Shown here: positions 36,707-44,877 of the stretch, piece after piece
Numbering within the stretch: position 1 is the stretch's first letter
Layout of the letters: the number at the start of each line of letters is the position of its first letter
Assembly (NCBI GenBank): GCA_026392465.1
Contig: JAPLCA010000030.1
Span: forward strand, 248,001 to 312,000
Source: Propionibacteriales bacterium
GTDB lineage: Bacteria > Actinomycetota > Actinomycetes > Propionibacteriales > Nocardioidaceae
Length of the DNA stretch: 64,000 nt
Reading direction: 5' to 3'
Translations under genes and position numbers: made by a program
The notes under the pieces: generated by a model
Databases searched by the model: none
Told to the model about the DNA's origin: nothing
What the model saw: only the letters and a program-made list of their open reading frames with translations

Positions 36707-37741
36707 TCAGGACGGACCGACCGGGGACGGGTCGGTCAGCCGCGCCGGCGGCTCGCTGCGGTAGCGCGAGGGCCGGCCGTCGATCTTCAGCCAGCGCCAG
36801 ACGCGGCGCGACGAGCGCGTCATGAGCGTCGACTCCTCGGCCAGCATGCGCACGTCGCTGAACAGCTCGGCGAGGAACTCGCGGGACTCGGGCGCGTCCC
36901 AGTACAGCTCGTCGATGACCTCCTGAGGCACGCCCATCTGGGTGCGCAGCTCCTTCGGGGGCACGAGGATGAGGTCGCCCGCGACGCGCATGATGATCGG
37001 GAACATCATCGACATGATCCAGCGGTCGACCTTCCCGAGGTGGGGGCCGCTGCGCATCACGTAGGCGTGTGCGAAGGAGATGTGGCGCGCCTCCTCCGCG
37101 ACGTGGATCTGCATGATGCGTCGCATGACCGGCGGCAGGTTCGCGCCCTCGCGCAGCATCCGCTTCTGGGTGTGGTCGATCGGCTCATCGCCGGCCAGGA
37201 CCGCGATGAAGAAGCCGAGCGGGTAGCGGGACGCGAACAGCGGGATGACACCGTGCAGCGCCCGCATCCAGCGCGGCATGCCCGGGACGTCGGCGCCGAT
37301 GCGGTTGACGCACTCCTGGAACATCTGCGTGTGGTGGCACTCCTCCGTGGCCTCGTGGGTGAGGTAGCGGAACTCGGCCGACCCGTTCGGGCGGGTGAAG
37401 ACGTACTGCATGATGCCGCGGATCAGCAGGTTCTCGAACTGCAGACCCACCTTGAAGATGTTGGCGTAGCGCCACATCCCGATCTCGATCTGCCGCTCGA
37501 CGGGCAGGTTCCGGTACCAGGGGTGGCGACCGAGCGGGTCGGCCTCGGTGAGCACCCAGTGCCGGTCGTGGGGGTCGATGCGGAAGTCGGGGTCGTCCCA
37601 CGGGACGTCGACGAACGCGTCGAAGTTGCGGTCGACCGACGCCTGCGACAGGGCCCGGAGCGTCGCCTCGTACTCCGGCGTCGCGAGCGACGCGAGGCTC
37701 TCCTGGGTGCGGTCGAGATCCTGCTCGTCCATGAGGGTCAT
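36707..37741 (-). CDS. AurF-like diiron oxygenase
   Basis: 344 residues, all-helical. Diiron ligands are visible as FENLLIRG, ATEECHHTQMF (EExxH) and HVAEEARHISFAH (EExRH). The family contains p-aminobenzoate N-oxygenase AurF and uncharacterised membrane-associated diiron proteins of actinobacteria; the substrate cannot be predicted. It forms a two-gene operon with the ferredoxin-reductase fusion. The promoter is complete: TTGACA, 17 nt, CATACT, 6 nt, ATG (leaderless). An in-frame ATG three codons later is less likely. Confidence 0.85.
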   Translation of the reverse strand: MTLMDEQDLDRTQESLASLATPEYEATLRALSQASVDRNFDAFVDVPWDDPDFRIDPHDRHWVLTEADPLGRHPWYRNLPVERQIEIGMWRYANIFKVGLQFENLLIRGIMQYVFTRPNGSAEFRYLTHEATEECHHTQMFQECVNRIGADVPGMPRWMRALHGVIPLFASRYPLGFFIAVLAGDEPIDHTQKRMLREGANLPPVMRRIMQIHVAEEARHISFAHAYVMRSGPHLGKVDRWIMSMMFPIIMRVAGDLILVPPKELRTQMGVPQEVIDELYWDAPESREFLAELFSDVRMLAEESTLMTRSSRRVWRWLKIDGRPSRYRSEPPARLTDPSPVGPS

Positions 37742-37791
37742 ACCGCGAGTATGTGACGGCGGTCGCTATGTGTCAAGACCAATGTCACATT
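37742..37791 (-). promoter_or_regulatory. Leaderless promoter and operator of the diiron oxygenase operon
   Basis: -10 CATACT at 37748-37753 and -35 TTGACA at 37771-37776 (minus strand), spacer 17 nt. Just upstream, AATGTCACATT (37781-37791) is a perfect odd palindrome, and TGTCA is repeated three times in this short region, suggesting a repressor or activator site. Confidence 0.6.
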
Positions 37792-37849
37792 AGTAGTGTC
37801 ATGGTTTCGCGGAGCATCTTGGGGCCTCTCGTAGACCTGCGGCGTGTGG

Positions 37850-38610
37850 GTCGGGTTCTCGTGCGGGTGAGCGGTGCGGGTTCGAGGTCGGGTGGGGCTG
37901 CGCGGGTGTGGCTTCCCCTTGGGGTGGGGCTGCGCTGCTGCGGCTTCTCGCTCGGGTGGGGGGGTGCGCTGGCGCGGCTTCTCGTTCGGGTGGGGCTGCG
38001 CTGGCGCGGCTTTGACTCGTCCTGCGCTCCGAAAGGGCCTCGACCGGGCGGCTGGGCGGGGGCCGGCTTCGGGTCTCGGGCTGCGGCTCGCGCTGTGGGA
38101 CGCAAGATGCTGCGTTCGTGTGCGGAATGGCGAAGGATGCTGCGTTTGCTACGGGATCCCGTAGCAAACGCAGGAGCGTTTGGTCTCAATCGCGCGAATG
38201 CAGAATCTTGGGTGCACTTTGCGTTGGGGGGACGAAGGATTCTTCCTTTTCGTGGACCGTTCCACGAAAAGGAAGAATCCTTCACACGCCTGGCCTCCGC
38301 GTCGGTGGATCTGCCACCTGTAGAGCGCCCAGAAGGTGGCAGATCCACCGCCGGCACGCGCAAACGCAGAATCTTGCGTCCAACGCGAGCCGCAGCCCGA
38401 GAACCCAGGTCAGCACCGCTGCCAGCCGGCCGGTCGAGGCCTTTCGGAGACCACACCCACGAGAAGCCGCGCCAGCGCAGCCCCACCCGAGCACGAAGCC
38501 ACGCCAGCGCAGCCCCACCCGATATCGAACCCACACCAGCGCAGCCGCAGCTCGACGGGAAGCCACGCCAGCGCACCCCCACCCGCCCGAGAAGCAACAC
38601 GACGCAGCCC
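37850..38610. repeat. Palindromic interspersed repeat, copy 4 (long form)
   Basis: Fills the gap between the diiron oxygenase promoter and pgsA. Left units at 37899, 37931, 37965 and 37997 (32 bp, one 34). The core is a loopless perfect palindrome (38140-38173, 17-bp arms around GGGATCCC). Central hairpin 38235-38282 (22 bp, loop CCGT) and hairpin 38304-38349 (16 bp, 14-nt loop) are both perfect. The right arm has GGCCGGTCGAGGCCTTTCGG; inverted units at 38476, 38508, 38540 and 38572 are exactly 32 bp apart. It is the most symmetric copy and nearly identical to copy 2 in the left arm. Confidence 0.9.
38140..38173. repeat. Loopless 17-bp palindrome in repeat copy 4
   Basis: CTGCGTTTGCTACGGGA followed by its exact reverse complement, centred on GGGATCCC. 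In copies 2 and 3 the right arm differs (CGTCGTGAACGCAG). Confidence 0.85.
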
Positions 38611-38627
38611 CCGCGGGCGGCGGGACG

Positions 38628-39266
38628 TCAGGCGTCGAGGCCCGGTTGCTGCACGGCCTGTCGGTGGACGATCGCCATGCGCTGGAAGACGGTGACGAGG
38701 CTGGCGAGGGCGAGCGCCCAGAGCGTCACCTCACGCAACACGGGGAGGTCGAAGAGGCCGGAGAAGCCGGTCATGACGAGGATGGCGACGAGGCGGTCGG
38801 CGCGCTCGGCGATGCCGCCCTTGGCCTGCATGCCGAGGCTCTCGGCGCGAGCGCGGGCGTAGGACGTGAGGCTGCCGAGCACGAGGCAGGCGAGGCTGAG
38901 GCCGAGGTACAGCTCGGCCGGGCCGAGCGTCGACTCCGCGTCGGGGCGCGTGTAGTAGAGCAGCAGGCCGCCGAAGACGGCCGCGTCGCCGACCCGGTCG
39001 AGCGTGGAGTCCAGGAACGCCCCCCACTTCGACGACTGCCCGGACTTGCGGGCCATGTAGCCGTCCATGAGGTCGCTGAACACGAACGCTGTGACGACCA
39101 TGACGCCGATGAAGAACTGCCCGCGCGGGAAGAACCACAGGGCGCCGGCGGTGACGCCGAGCGTGCCGACGATGGTCACGTGGTCGGGCTTCACGCCGAG
39201 GCGCAGCAGGAGGTCTGCCAGTGGGGACCACACGTTGGTCCAGAACTGGCGGAAGCGTTCGAGCAT
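38628..39266 (-). CDS. pgsA: CDP-alcohol phosphatidyltransferase (phosphatidylinositol-phosphate synthase type)
   Basis: 212 residues with about six membrane helices. The full CDP-alcohol motif is present: D65-x2-D68-G69-x2-A72-R73-x8-G82-x3-D86-x3-D90. In actinobacteria the gene right after HIT makes phosphatidylinositol phosphate from CDP-diacylglycerol and inositol phosphate, the first step toward phosphatidylinositol mannosides. The start overlaps the HIT stop (TGATG). The usual downstream acyltransferase and PimA genes are absent; repeat copy 4 follows immediately. Confidence 0.9.
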   Translation of the reverse strand: MLERFRQFWTNVWSPLADLLLRLGVKPDHVTIVGTLGVTAGALWFFPRGQFFIGVMVVTAFVFSDLMDGYMARKSGQSSKWGAFLDSTLDRVGDAAVFGGLLLYYTRPDAESTLGPAELYLGLSLACLVLGSLTSYARARAESLGMQAKGGIAERADRLVAILVMTGFSGLFDLPVLREVTLWALALASLVTVFQRMAIVHRQAVQQPGLDA

Positions 39267-39805
39267 CAGACGTCCCCAAGGGTGGTCGTAGTGGTGGTGG
39301 GGGCTGCAGGCCAGGCCTCGGCCAGCAGGTCGCGGGTGTCCTCGAGCAGCTGCGGCAGCGTCTTGGTGCGGCCCAGCACGGTCATGAAGTTGGCGTCGCC
39401 CGACCAGCGCGGCACGACGTGCTGGTGCAGGTGCTGCGACAGCGAGCCACCAGCCACTCCCCCGAGGTTCAGCCCGACGTTGAACCCCTGCGGTGCCGAC
39501 ACGGCGCGGATGGTGCGCAGCGCCGTCTGCGTCAGGGCCGCCACCTCGGCGGTCTCGTCGGCGGTCAGGTCGGTGTAGTCGGCGACGTGCCGGTTCGGCA
39601 CGACCATGAGGTGTCCCGGGTTGTACGGGTAGAGGTTGAGCACGACGAAGCAGGTGGCACCGCGGTGCACGACGAGCTCGGACTGCGCTCCCCCGGCCGC
39701 GATGCGGCAGAAGGGGCACGTGTCGTCGGGCTCGGGCTCCTCGCCCCGCACGTAGGACATGCGGTACGGCACCCAGAGACGCTCCAGGCGGTCGTCGAGG
39801 CTCAC
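39266..39805 (-). CDS. HIT family nucleotide hydrolase/phosphorylase
   Basis: 179 residues. CPFCRIAAGG, LYPYNPGHLMVVPNRHVADY and the catalytic triad motif SLSQHLHQHVVPRW are typical of the histidine-triad protein next to pgsA in mycobacteria, where it has Ap4A phosphorylase activity. The C-terminus is a Thr run (APTTTTTTLGDV). Leaderless start: TAGGGT, 6 nt, GTG. Confidence 0.93.
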   Translation of the reverse strand: MSLDDRLERLWVPYRMSYVRGEEPEPDDTCPFCRIAAGGAQSELVVHRGATCFVVLNLYPYNPGHLMVVPNRHVADYTDLTADETAEVAALTQTALRTIRAVSAPQGFNVGLNLGGVAGGSLSQHLHQHVVPRWSGDANFMTVLGRTKTLPQLLEDTRDLLAEAWPAAPTTTTTTLGDV

Positions 39806-39811
39806 CCGACC

Positions 39812-39817
39812 ACCCTA
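39812..39817 (-). promoter_or_regulatory. Leaderless -10 element of the HIT-pgsA operon
   Basis: TAGGGT on the minus strand with 6 nt to GTG 39805. Confidence 0.5.
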
Positions 39818-39864
39818 GACGAGGGGTTCGCTGCGCCTGCCGGGACCGACGCGGTGGTGCGATG

Positions 39865-41370
39865 TCACCGGTTCTGGATGGTCCAACGACCGCGCGCCAC
39901 CATGATCTGCTCCAGTCCGCCGTCATAGGACGGAGCCCAGATGGTGAGTCGGTACTGACGCGTGCGTCGAGTGTCGTTATCCAGGCGGAGGCGGACCCGA
40001 CCGTCCTTGCCGATCGTACGCTCCCGCCCGGCGGGCGACCAGCCGTCCCGGGTCCTCAGCTCGAGCCACGCCTTCAGTCCCGCTCCGTCCTTCACCGTCA
40101 CGGTGCGGGTGACGGGATGGTAGGCCCGCGCTCGCGTGGTGCGTGAGGGAAACGACGGGCGGGGCAGCAGTCGGACGTCCGCACCGACCCGACCCGCCGA
40201 CTCGGTCGCGGTAGCGGCGGAGGCGAGCTCGACGTGGCCACCTCCGCGCATGACCTGATTCTGTCGCCCGATGCGGAAGTCGGTGCCACGAGTCAGCACG
40301 ATGTCGGACAGGGTCGTGGCCGCCCGCGCACCCCACGCCCTGAAGCGCGCGGTGACGATCCTCGAGGGGCCGTCGAGCTCGACCGGACGCCAGTACTGCT
40401 GCTGCTGCGTCACCACGAGCGTGAAGCGCGTCCCGCGGGGCATCCACCACACGTCCTGGCGGCGACGACCCAGCGAGTGGGCTCGTGCTTCCGGCACCGT
40501 GACGCCCAGCCGCGTGTCGTCGGGAACGAGGGTGACGTTCGCGGTGTCGGCGACCTGGCGCCGTTGCCCGGCTCGGACCTGCTCGACGGTGAGGGAGAAG
40601 GGGCCGGTGGTCGGCGGATAGGTCATGAGGCTCCAGACGCGACGATTCACGTCCACCCGGCCGAGCAGCGTGCGCTGACCCGTGATCCCGTGAGTTGCCC
40701 AGACCTCCAGCTGCACGTCGCGAGCTGGCGCCTCGGCGCAGGCTCCGGACTCGTCGGCCACCTCGTAGAGCGGCGAGAGCCCCAGCACGTCGACGCCGTG
40801 AGACCACTTCTTGGTCGTTGGTTCGCTGATCTGCACCGAGGCCTCACGCAGCAGGGCGGCGCGGGAAGGATGGTAGAAGACGGACGCGTCGAGGTAGTAC
40901 CACGTGTCTTTGACCAGGACGAGGAACCGGACGTGGCCTCGCCCCGCCTCACCCAACGATGCCTCTACGGGCGGCGGGACGGCGAGGCCGTCCTGCCCCA
41001 CGGCAACGGCGTCTGTGGAGACGTACGGACCATTCGAGGTGGTGCGGTACTCCCACCGGATCAACTGGCCGGTGCGAGGCCCGTCAGCCCCGACAGAGCG
41101 CACGACGGGTAGCTGCAACGGCTCGGTCCCCTCGACGCACCGGGTCCGCGGCCCGATCGGGCCGATGTAGGCATCCCCCGCGGCCGCGGGCGCAGCCGCA
41201 GGCCCGAGAAGGCCGACGGCGAGCAGGAGGGCGACGCCAAGAACGATCGAGCGCGACCGCGCCGAGCCGATCACCGACGACGCACTTTCCAGGAGCCTGA
41301 GACGACGAGCGATCCTCGGACGGCCCTCGCGCGGACCAGCTCTCGATCGACGACGGCGGCGAAACTGCAT
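39865..41370 (-). CDS. Secreted beta-rich protein of unknown function
   Basis: 501 residues. A long basic N-terminus (RRRRRSRAGPREGRPRIARR) precedes a hydrophobic signal (IVLGVALLLAVGLLGPAAAP) cleaved near AAAGDA. The mature protein is probably all-beta, with two cysteines (TRCVEGTE, SGACAEAP) and repeated RV.RF/TVTV strands, like adhesin or Ig-type extracellular proteins. I recognise no family. It stands between thrS and HIT, which are neighbours in mycobacteria, so it is an insertion in the conserved block. A TAGGGT hexamer lies 14 nt upstream of the ATG. Confidence 0.7.
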   Translation of the reverse strand: MQFRRRRRSRAGPREGRPRIARRLRLLESASSVIGSARSRSIVLGVALLLAVGLLGPAAAPAAAGDAYIGPIGPRTRCVEGTEPLQLPVVRSVGADGPRTGQLIRWEYRTTSNGPYVSTDAVAVGQDGLAVPPPVEASLGEAGRGHVRFLVLVKDTWYYLDASVFYHPSRAALLREASVQISEPTTKKWSHGVDVLGLSPLYEVADESGACAEAPARDVQLEVWATHGITGQRTLLGRVDVNRRVWSLMTYPPTTGPFSLTVEQVRAGQRRQVADTANVTLVPDDTRLGVTVPEARAHSLGRRRQDVWWMPRGTRFTLVVTQQQQYWRPVELDGPSRIVTARFRAWGARAATTLSDIVLTRGTDFRIGRQNQVMRGGGHVELASAATATESAGRVGADVRLLPRPSFPSRTTRARAYHPVTRTVTVKDGAGLKAWLELRTRDGWSPAGRERTIGKDGRVRLRLDNDTRRTRQYRLTIWAPSYDGGLEQIMVARGRWTIQNR

Positions 41371-41402
41371 CTGATCACGGCGCGACCCTAGGGCACCGGC
41401 GA

Positions 41403-41436
41403 CGCCCCCGTCCCCGGATCACCGGGAACGAGGGCG
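41403..41436 (-). terminator. Terminator hairpin after thrS
   Basis: Stem of 15 positions with two mismatches around loop ATCA, 27 nt past the thrS stop. Arms: CGCCCCCGTCCCCGG and CCGGGAACGAGGGCG. Confidence 0.55.
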
Positions 41437-41463
41437 AGAGCCGTACCGACGCGCTGGTGCCGC

Positions 41464-43449
41464 TCAGACCTGCTCGCGCGACGCGACGGCCTCGAGGATG
41501 CGGCGCACCGCGTCGTCGACGGGCACCCCGTTCTCCTGCTCGCCGTTGCGGTAGCGGAACGACACGGCGTCGGCCTCGACGTCGCGGTCGCCGACGAGCA
41601 GCATGAAGGGCACCTTCTGCGTCTGGGCGGTGCGGATCTTCTTCTGCATGCGCTCGTCGGAGTCGTCGACCTCGAAGCGGATGCCCGCCCCGCGGAGCCG
41701 CTGGCCCAGCGTGTGCAGGTAGTCCGCGTGCCGCTCCGCGACGGGGATGCCGACCGCCTGGACGGGCGCGAGCCACGGAGGGAAGGCGCCGGCGTAGTGC
41801 TCCACGAGCACGCCGAGGAACCGCTCGATCGAGCCGAACTTCGCGGAGTGGATCATCACCGGCTGCTTGCGGGTACCGTCGGCCGCGACGTACTCCAGGC
41901 CGAAGCGTTCGGGCGACGGCTGGTTGAAGTCGTACTGGATGGTCGACATCTGCCACGACCGGCCGATCGCGTCGCGCGCCTGCACCGAGATCTTCGGCCC
42001 GTAGTAGGCGGCACCGCCCGGGTCGGGCACGAGCTCGAGACCGGTCTCGGCGGCCACGTCGGCCAGGACCTGGGTGGCGACCTCCCAGTCCTCGTCGGAG
42101 CCGATGAACTTGTCCTTGCGGTCGTCGCGCGTCGACAGCTCGAGGTAGAAGTCGTCGAGGCCGAAGTCGCGGAGCAGGCTGAGCACGAAGTTCAGCAGGT
42201 GCCGGATCTCGTCGGGCGCCTGCTCGGGGGTGACGTAGGAGTGCGAGTCGTCCTGCGCGAAGCCGCGGACGCGGGTGAGGCCGTGGATGACGCCCGACTT
42301 CTCGTTGCGGTACACGTGGCCGAACTCGAACAGCCGCAACGGCAGCTCACGGTAGGACCGCTGCCGCGACCGGTAGATGATGTTGTGCATCGGGCAGTTC
42401 ATCGCCTTGAGGCGGTAGTCCTGGCCGTCGACGTCGAGCGCCGGGAACATGCCCTCGCCGTAGTACGGCAGGTGGCCCGACGTGTGGAACAGGCCCTCCT
42501 TGGCGATGTGCGGGGTGCCGACGTACTCGAAGCCCTCCTCGATGTGCCGACGGCGGACGTAGTCCTCCATCTCCCGCTTGATCACGCCACCGCGCGGGTG
42601 AAAGACGGGCAGGCCGGAGCCGATCTCGTCCGGGAAGCTGTAGAGATCGAGCTCGGTCCCGAGACGTCGGTGGTCGCGACGCTGCGCCTCCTCGAGGCGG
42701 TGCAGGTACTCCTCCTGCGCCTCCTTGGTGGGCCAGGCGGTGCCGTAGATGCGCTGCAGCTGCTTGTTCTTCTCGTCACCGCGCCAGTACGCGGCGGCCG
42801 AGCGCATGAGCCGGAAGGCCGGGATGCGCTTGGTGGTCGGCAGGTGCGGGCCGCGGCACAGGTCCTTCCAGGCCAGCGACCCGTCACGCTTGACGTTGTC
42901 GTAGATGCTGAGGCCACCGTCGCCGACCTCGACGCTCGCGCCCTCGGTGGAGCCCGCGCTCGACTTCAGGCCGATGAGCTCGAGCTTGTACGGCTCGTCG
43001 GCGAGCTCCTCGCGCGCCGCGTCGTCACTGAGCTCGCGCCGGTCGAAGCGCTGGCCCTCCTTGACGATCTTCTTCATCCGCGACTCGATGGCCTGGAGGT
43101 CCTCGGGCTTGAAGGGCTCGGCGACGTCGAAGTCGTAGTAGAAGCCGTCGGTGATCGGCGGGCCGATGCCGAGCTTGGCCTCGGGGAACAGCTCCTGCAC
43201 GGCCTGGGCCATGACGTGGGCCGTGGAGTGGCGCAGGATGTCGAGGCCGTCGGCGCTGTCCAGCGCGACCGGGACCACGGTCTGGCCCTCGACGAGCAGC
43301 GTCGAGAGGTCACGCAGCTCACCGTCGATGCGGGCGGCGACGACGTCGGGCTGCTCGGCGAAGAGCTGCCACGCCTTCGTCCCCTCGTCGACGGTCTGGG
43401 GTGCGGCCTCGGCCCCCGCCTCGACGGCGACGTGCACGGTGACGGACAT
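41464..43449 (-). CDS. thrS: Threonyl-tRNA synthetase
   Basis: 661 residues. N-terminal TGS domain, editing domain ([20 protein letters not shown]), then the class II core with the zinc-site cysteine in KAMNCPMHN and motif 2 [14 protein letters not shown], and a C-terminal anticodon domain ([17 protein letters not shown]). GGAG precedes the ATG by about 10 nt. Charges tRNA-Thr. First gene of the conserved block in this window. No T-box was seen upstream. Confidence 0.97.
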   Translation of the reverse strand: MSVTVHVAVEAGAEAAPQTVDEGTKAWQLFAEQPDVVAARIDGELRDLSTLLVEGQTVVPVALDSADGLDILRHSTAHVMAQAVQELFPEAKLGIGPPITDGFYYDFDVAEPFKPEDLQAIESRMKKIVKEGQRFDRRELSDDAAREELADEPYKLELIGLKSSAGSTEGASVEVGDGGLSIYDNVKRDGSLAWKDLCRGPHLPTTKRIPAFRLMRSAAAYWRGDEKNKQLQRIYGTAWPTKEAQEEYLHRLEEAQRRDHRRLGTELDLYSFPDEIGSGLPVFHPRGGVIKREMEDYVRRRHIEEGFEYVGTPHIAKEGLFHTSGHLPYYGEGMFPALDVDGQDYRLKAMNCPMHNIIYRSRQRSYRELPLRLFEFGHVYRNEKSGVIHGLTRVRGFAQDDSHSYVTPEQAPDEIRHLLNFVLSLLRDFGLDDFYLELSTRDDRKDKFIGSDEDWEVATQVLADVAAETGLELVPDPGGAAYYGPKISVQARDAIGRSWQMSTIQYDFNQPSPERFGLEYVAADGTRKQPVMIHSAKFGSIERFLGVLVEHYAGAFPPWLAPVQAVGIPVAERHADYLHTLGQRLRGAGIRFEVDDSDERMQKKIRTAQTQKVPFMLLVGDRDVEADAVSFRYRNGEQENGVPVDDAVRRILEAVASREQV

Positions 43450-43527
43450 GGCGGTGCTCCATTCTGGTCCCGACGACCCCTACGGCTGGGCCGTTCTGCT
43501 TGCCCACACCCTAGGGCCTGCGCGGGA

Positions 43528-44775
43528 TCAGGAGTCCCGCTGGCCCCACGGGGAGCCGTAGGCGGTGAGCAGCTCCAGGAACGGGACGGCGTCGAAGGCC
43601 TCCGGCCCCAGCACGCCCGACCCGCTCCACGTGCCGTTCGCGAGCAGCTCGAGGGCGACGACGGGGTTGACGGCGGTCTGCCACACGACGCACTGGTGCC
43701 CGTACTCCCGCATGGCCCACTCGTTGTCGACGACGTGGTACAGGTACGTCTCGCGCTCCTCCCCGTCCTTGCCCGTGCCGGTGACCCAGAGCCCGGCGCA
43801 GGTCTTGCCGGTCATGCGCGGACCGATGGTCGCCGGGTCGGGCAGGCAGGCGGCGACGACGTCGCGCGGCGACACCTCGACGGGGCCGTTCGCCGACGGC
43901 ACGCGGACGGGGGTGGTGCTGTCGAGGCCGACGTCGTGCAGAGCCTTGAGCACGTTGATGAAGTCCTCCCCCAGCCCGTACTTGAACGTCACCCGCTCGG
44001 CGTCGACCCAGCGCGGCATGAGGAGCACCTCCTCGTGCTCGACGTTGACGCACTCGACGGGGCCGATGCCCTCGGGGAAGTCGAACACCTCGGGCTCGGA
44101 GAACGGCGGCGTGACGAACCAGCCGCCGTCGGGCTCGTCGGCGCGCGCCTTCTCCCAGACGACGGGCGGGTTGAGGCACTCCTCGATCGTCGTCCAGATC
44201 GAGAAGGACGGCGCGAACACCTCGTTCCCGTGCTCGTCGTGCACCGCCAGGTTGGCGCCGTCGCGGGTGCCGAGGTCGCGGATCTCGCTGAACAGGTGGT
44301 CGGCCGCGTAGCGGGCGAAGACGTCGGAGAGACCGGGCTCCACGCCCATGCCGACGAGCGCCAGACGCCCCGCGGACTCCCACTGGTCGGCGACGGCGAA
44401 CTGGTCGTCGCCGAGCTTCTTCCCGACCTTCGCGTAGGGCTCCTCGGGGTGCCGGGTCGACAGCGACATCGCCATGTCGAGGTAGTCGGCACCGGCGGCG
44501 AACGCCCCGTCGAAGATCGACATGACGAACCTCGGGTCGACGGCGTTCATGACGTGGGTGACGTCGTGCTCGCGGCACAGGGCGGCGACGTCGTCGGCTG
44601 ACGACGCGTCGACACGCGCGGCCACGAAGCGGTCGTCGTCGAGCGCGTCGACCGCGGCGCGGGCGCGCGTCTCGTCGTAGTCGGCGACGACGACGAGCTC
44701 GAAGAAGTCGCGACGTGCGGCGATGGCGGTGAAGGCGGCGCCGACGCCGCCGGAGCCGACCAGCAGGATCCTCAT
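43528..44775 (-). CDS. Saccharopine dehydrogenase-family oxidoreductase
   Basis: 415 residues from ATG 44775, with GAGGAG upstream. N-terminal NAD(P) Rossmann domain (RILLVGSGGVGAAFTAIAAR, YDETRARAAV, HVMNAVDPRFV), then the family C-terminal domain (GVEPGLSDVFARYAADHLF, VLLMPRWVDAERVTF). Related enzymes act in lysine breakdown or as carboxynorspermidine or lysine dehydrogenases. Neighbours are an APC permease, a class III aminotransferase and an Lrp-type regulator, so import and oxidation of a basic amino acid or polyamine is the best inference. Confidence 0.8.
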   Translation of the reverse strand: MRILLVGSGGVGAAFTAIAARRDFFELVVVADYDETRARAAVDALDDDRFVAARVDASSADDVAALCREHDVTHVMNAVDPRFVMSIFDGAFAAGADYLDMAMSLSTRHPEEPYAKVGKKLGDDQFAVADQWESAGRLALVGMGVEPGLSDVFARYAADHLFSEIRDLGTRDGANLAVHDEHGNEVFAPSFSIWTTIEECLNPPVVWEKARADEPDGGWFVTPPFSEPEVFDFPEGIGPVECVNVEHEEVLLMPRWVDAERVTFKYGLGEDFINVLKALHDVGLDSTTPVRVPSANGPVEVSPRDVVAACLPDPATIGPRMTGKTCAGLWVTGTGKDGEERETYLYHVVDNEWAMREYGHQCVVWQTAVNPVVALELLANGTWSGSGVLGPEAFDAVPFLELLTAYGSPWGQRDS

Positions 44776-44814
44776 GTCTCTCCTCAGGGGTGTCCCGGGG
44801 TCGGGACGGTGCAC

Positions 44815-44872
44815 GTGGGTGGGGGCAGGGTGATGGGGGCAGGGTGGTGGGGGCAGGGTGGTGGGGGCGGCG
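44815..44872 (+). repeat. G-rich 14-15 bp tandem repeat
   Basis: About four units of the type TGGGGGCAGGGTGG between two minus-strand genes. On the plus strand it has runs of four to five G and could fold as a G-quadruplex. Confidence 0.6.
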
Positions 44873-44877
44873 ACGGC

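Noticed and set aside
34144-36825. 893-codon open frame on the plus strand
   Set aside because: It is antisense to pdxS and the ferredoxin-reductase gene, has no start signal and encodes low-complexity His/Asp/Arg/Val-rich sequence. It is an artefact of high-GC third positions.
38476-38600. 32-bp repeat array as a possible CRISPR
   Set aside because: The units abut directly with no spacers of unrelated sequence, they vary internally, and no cas genes are present.
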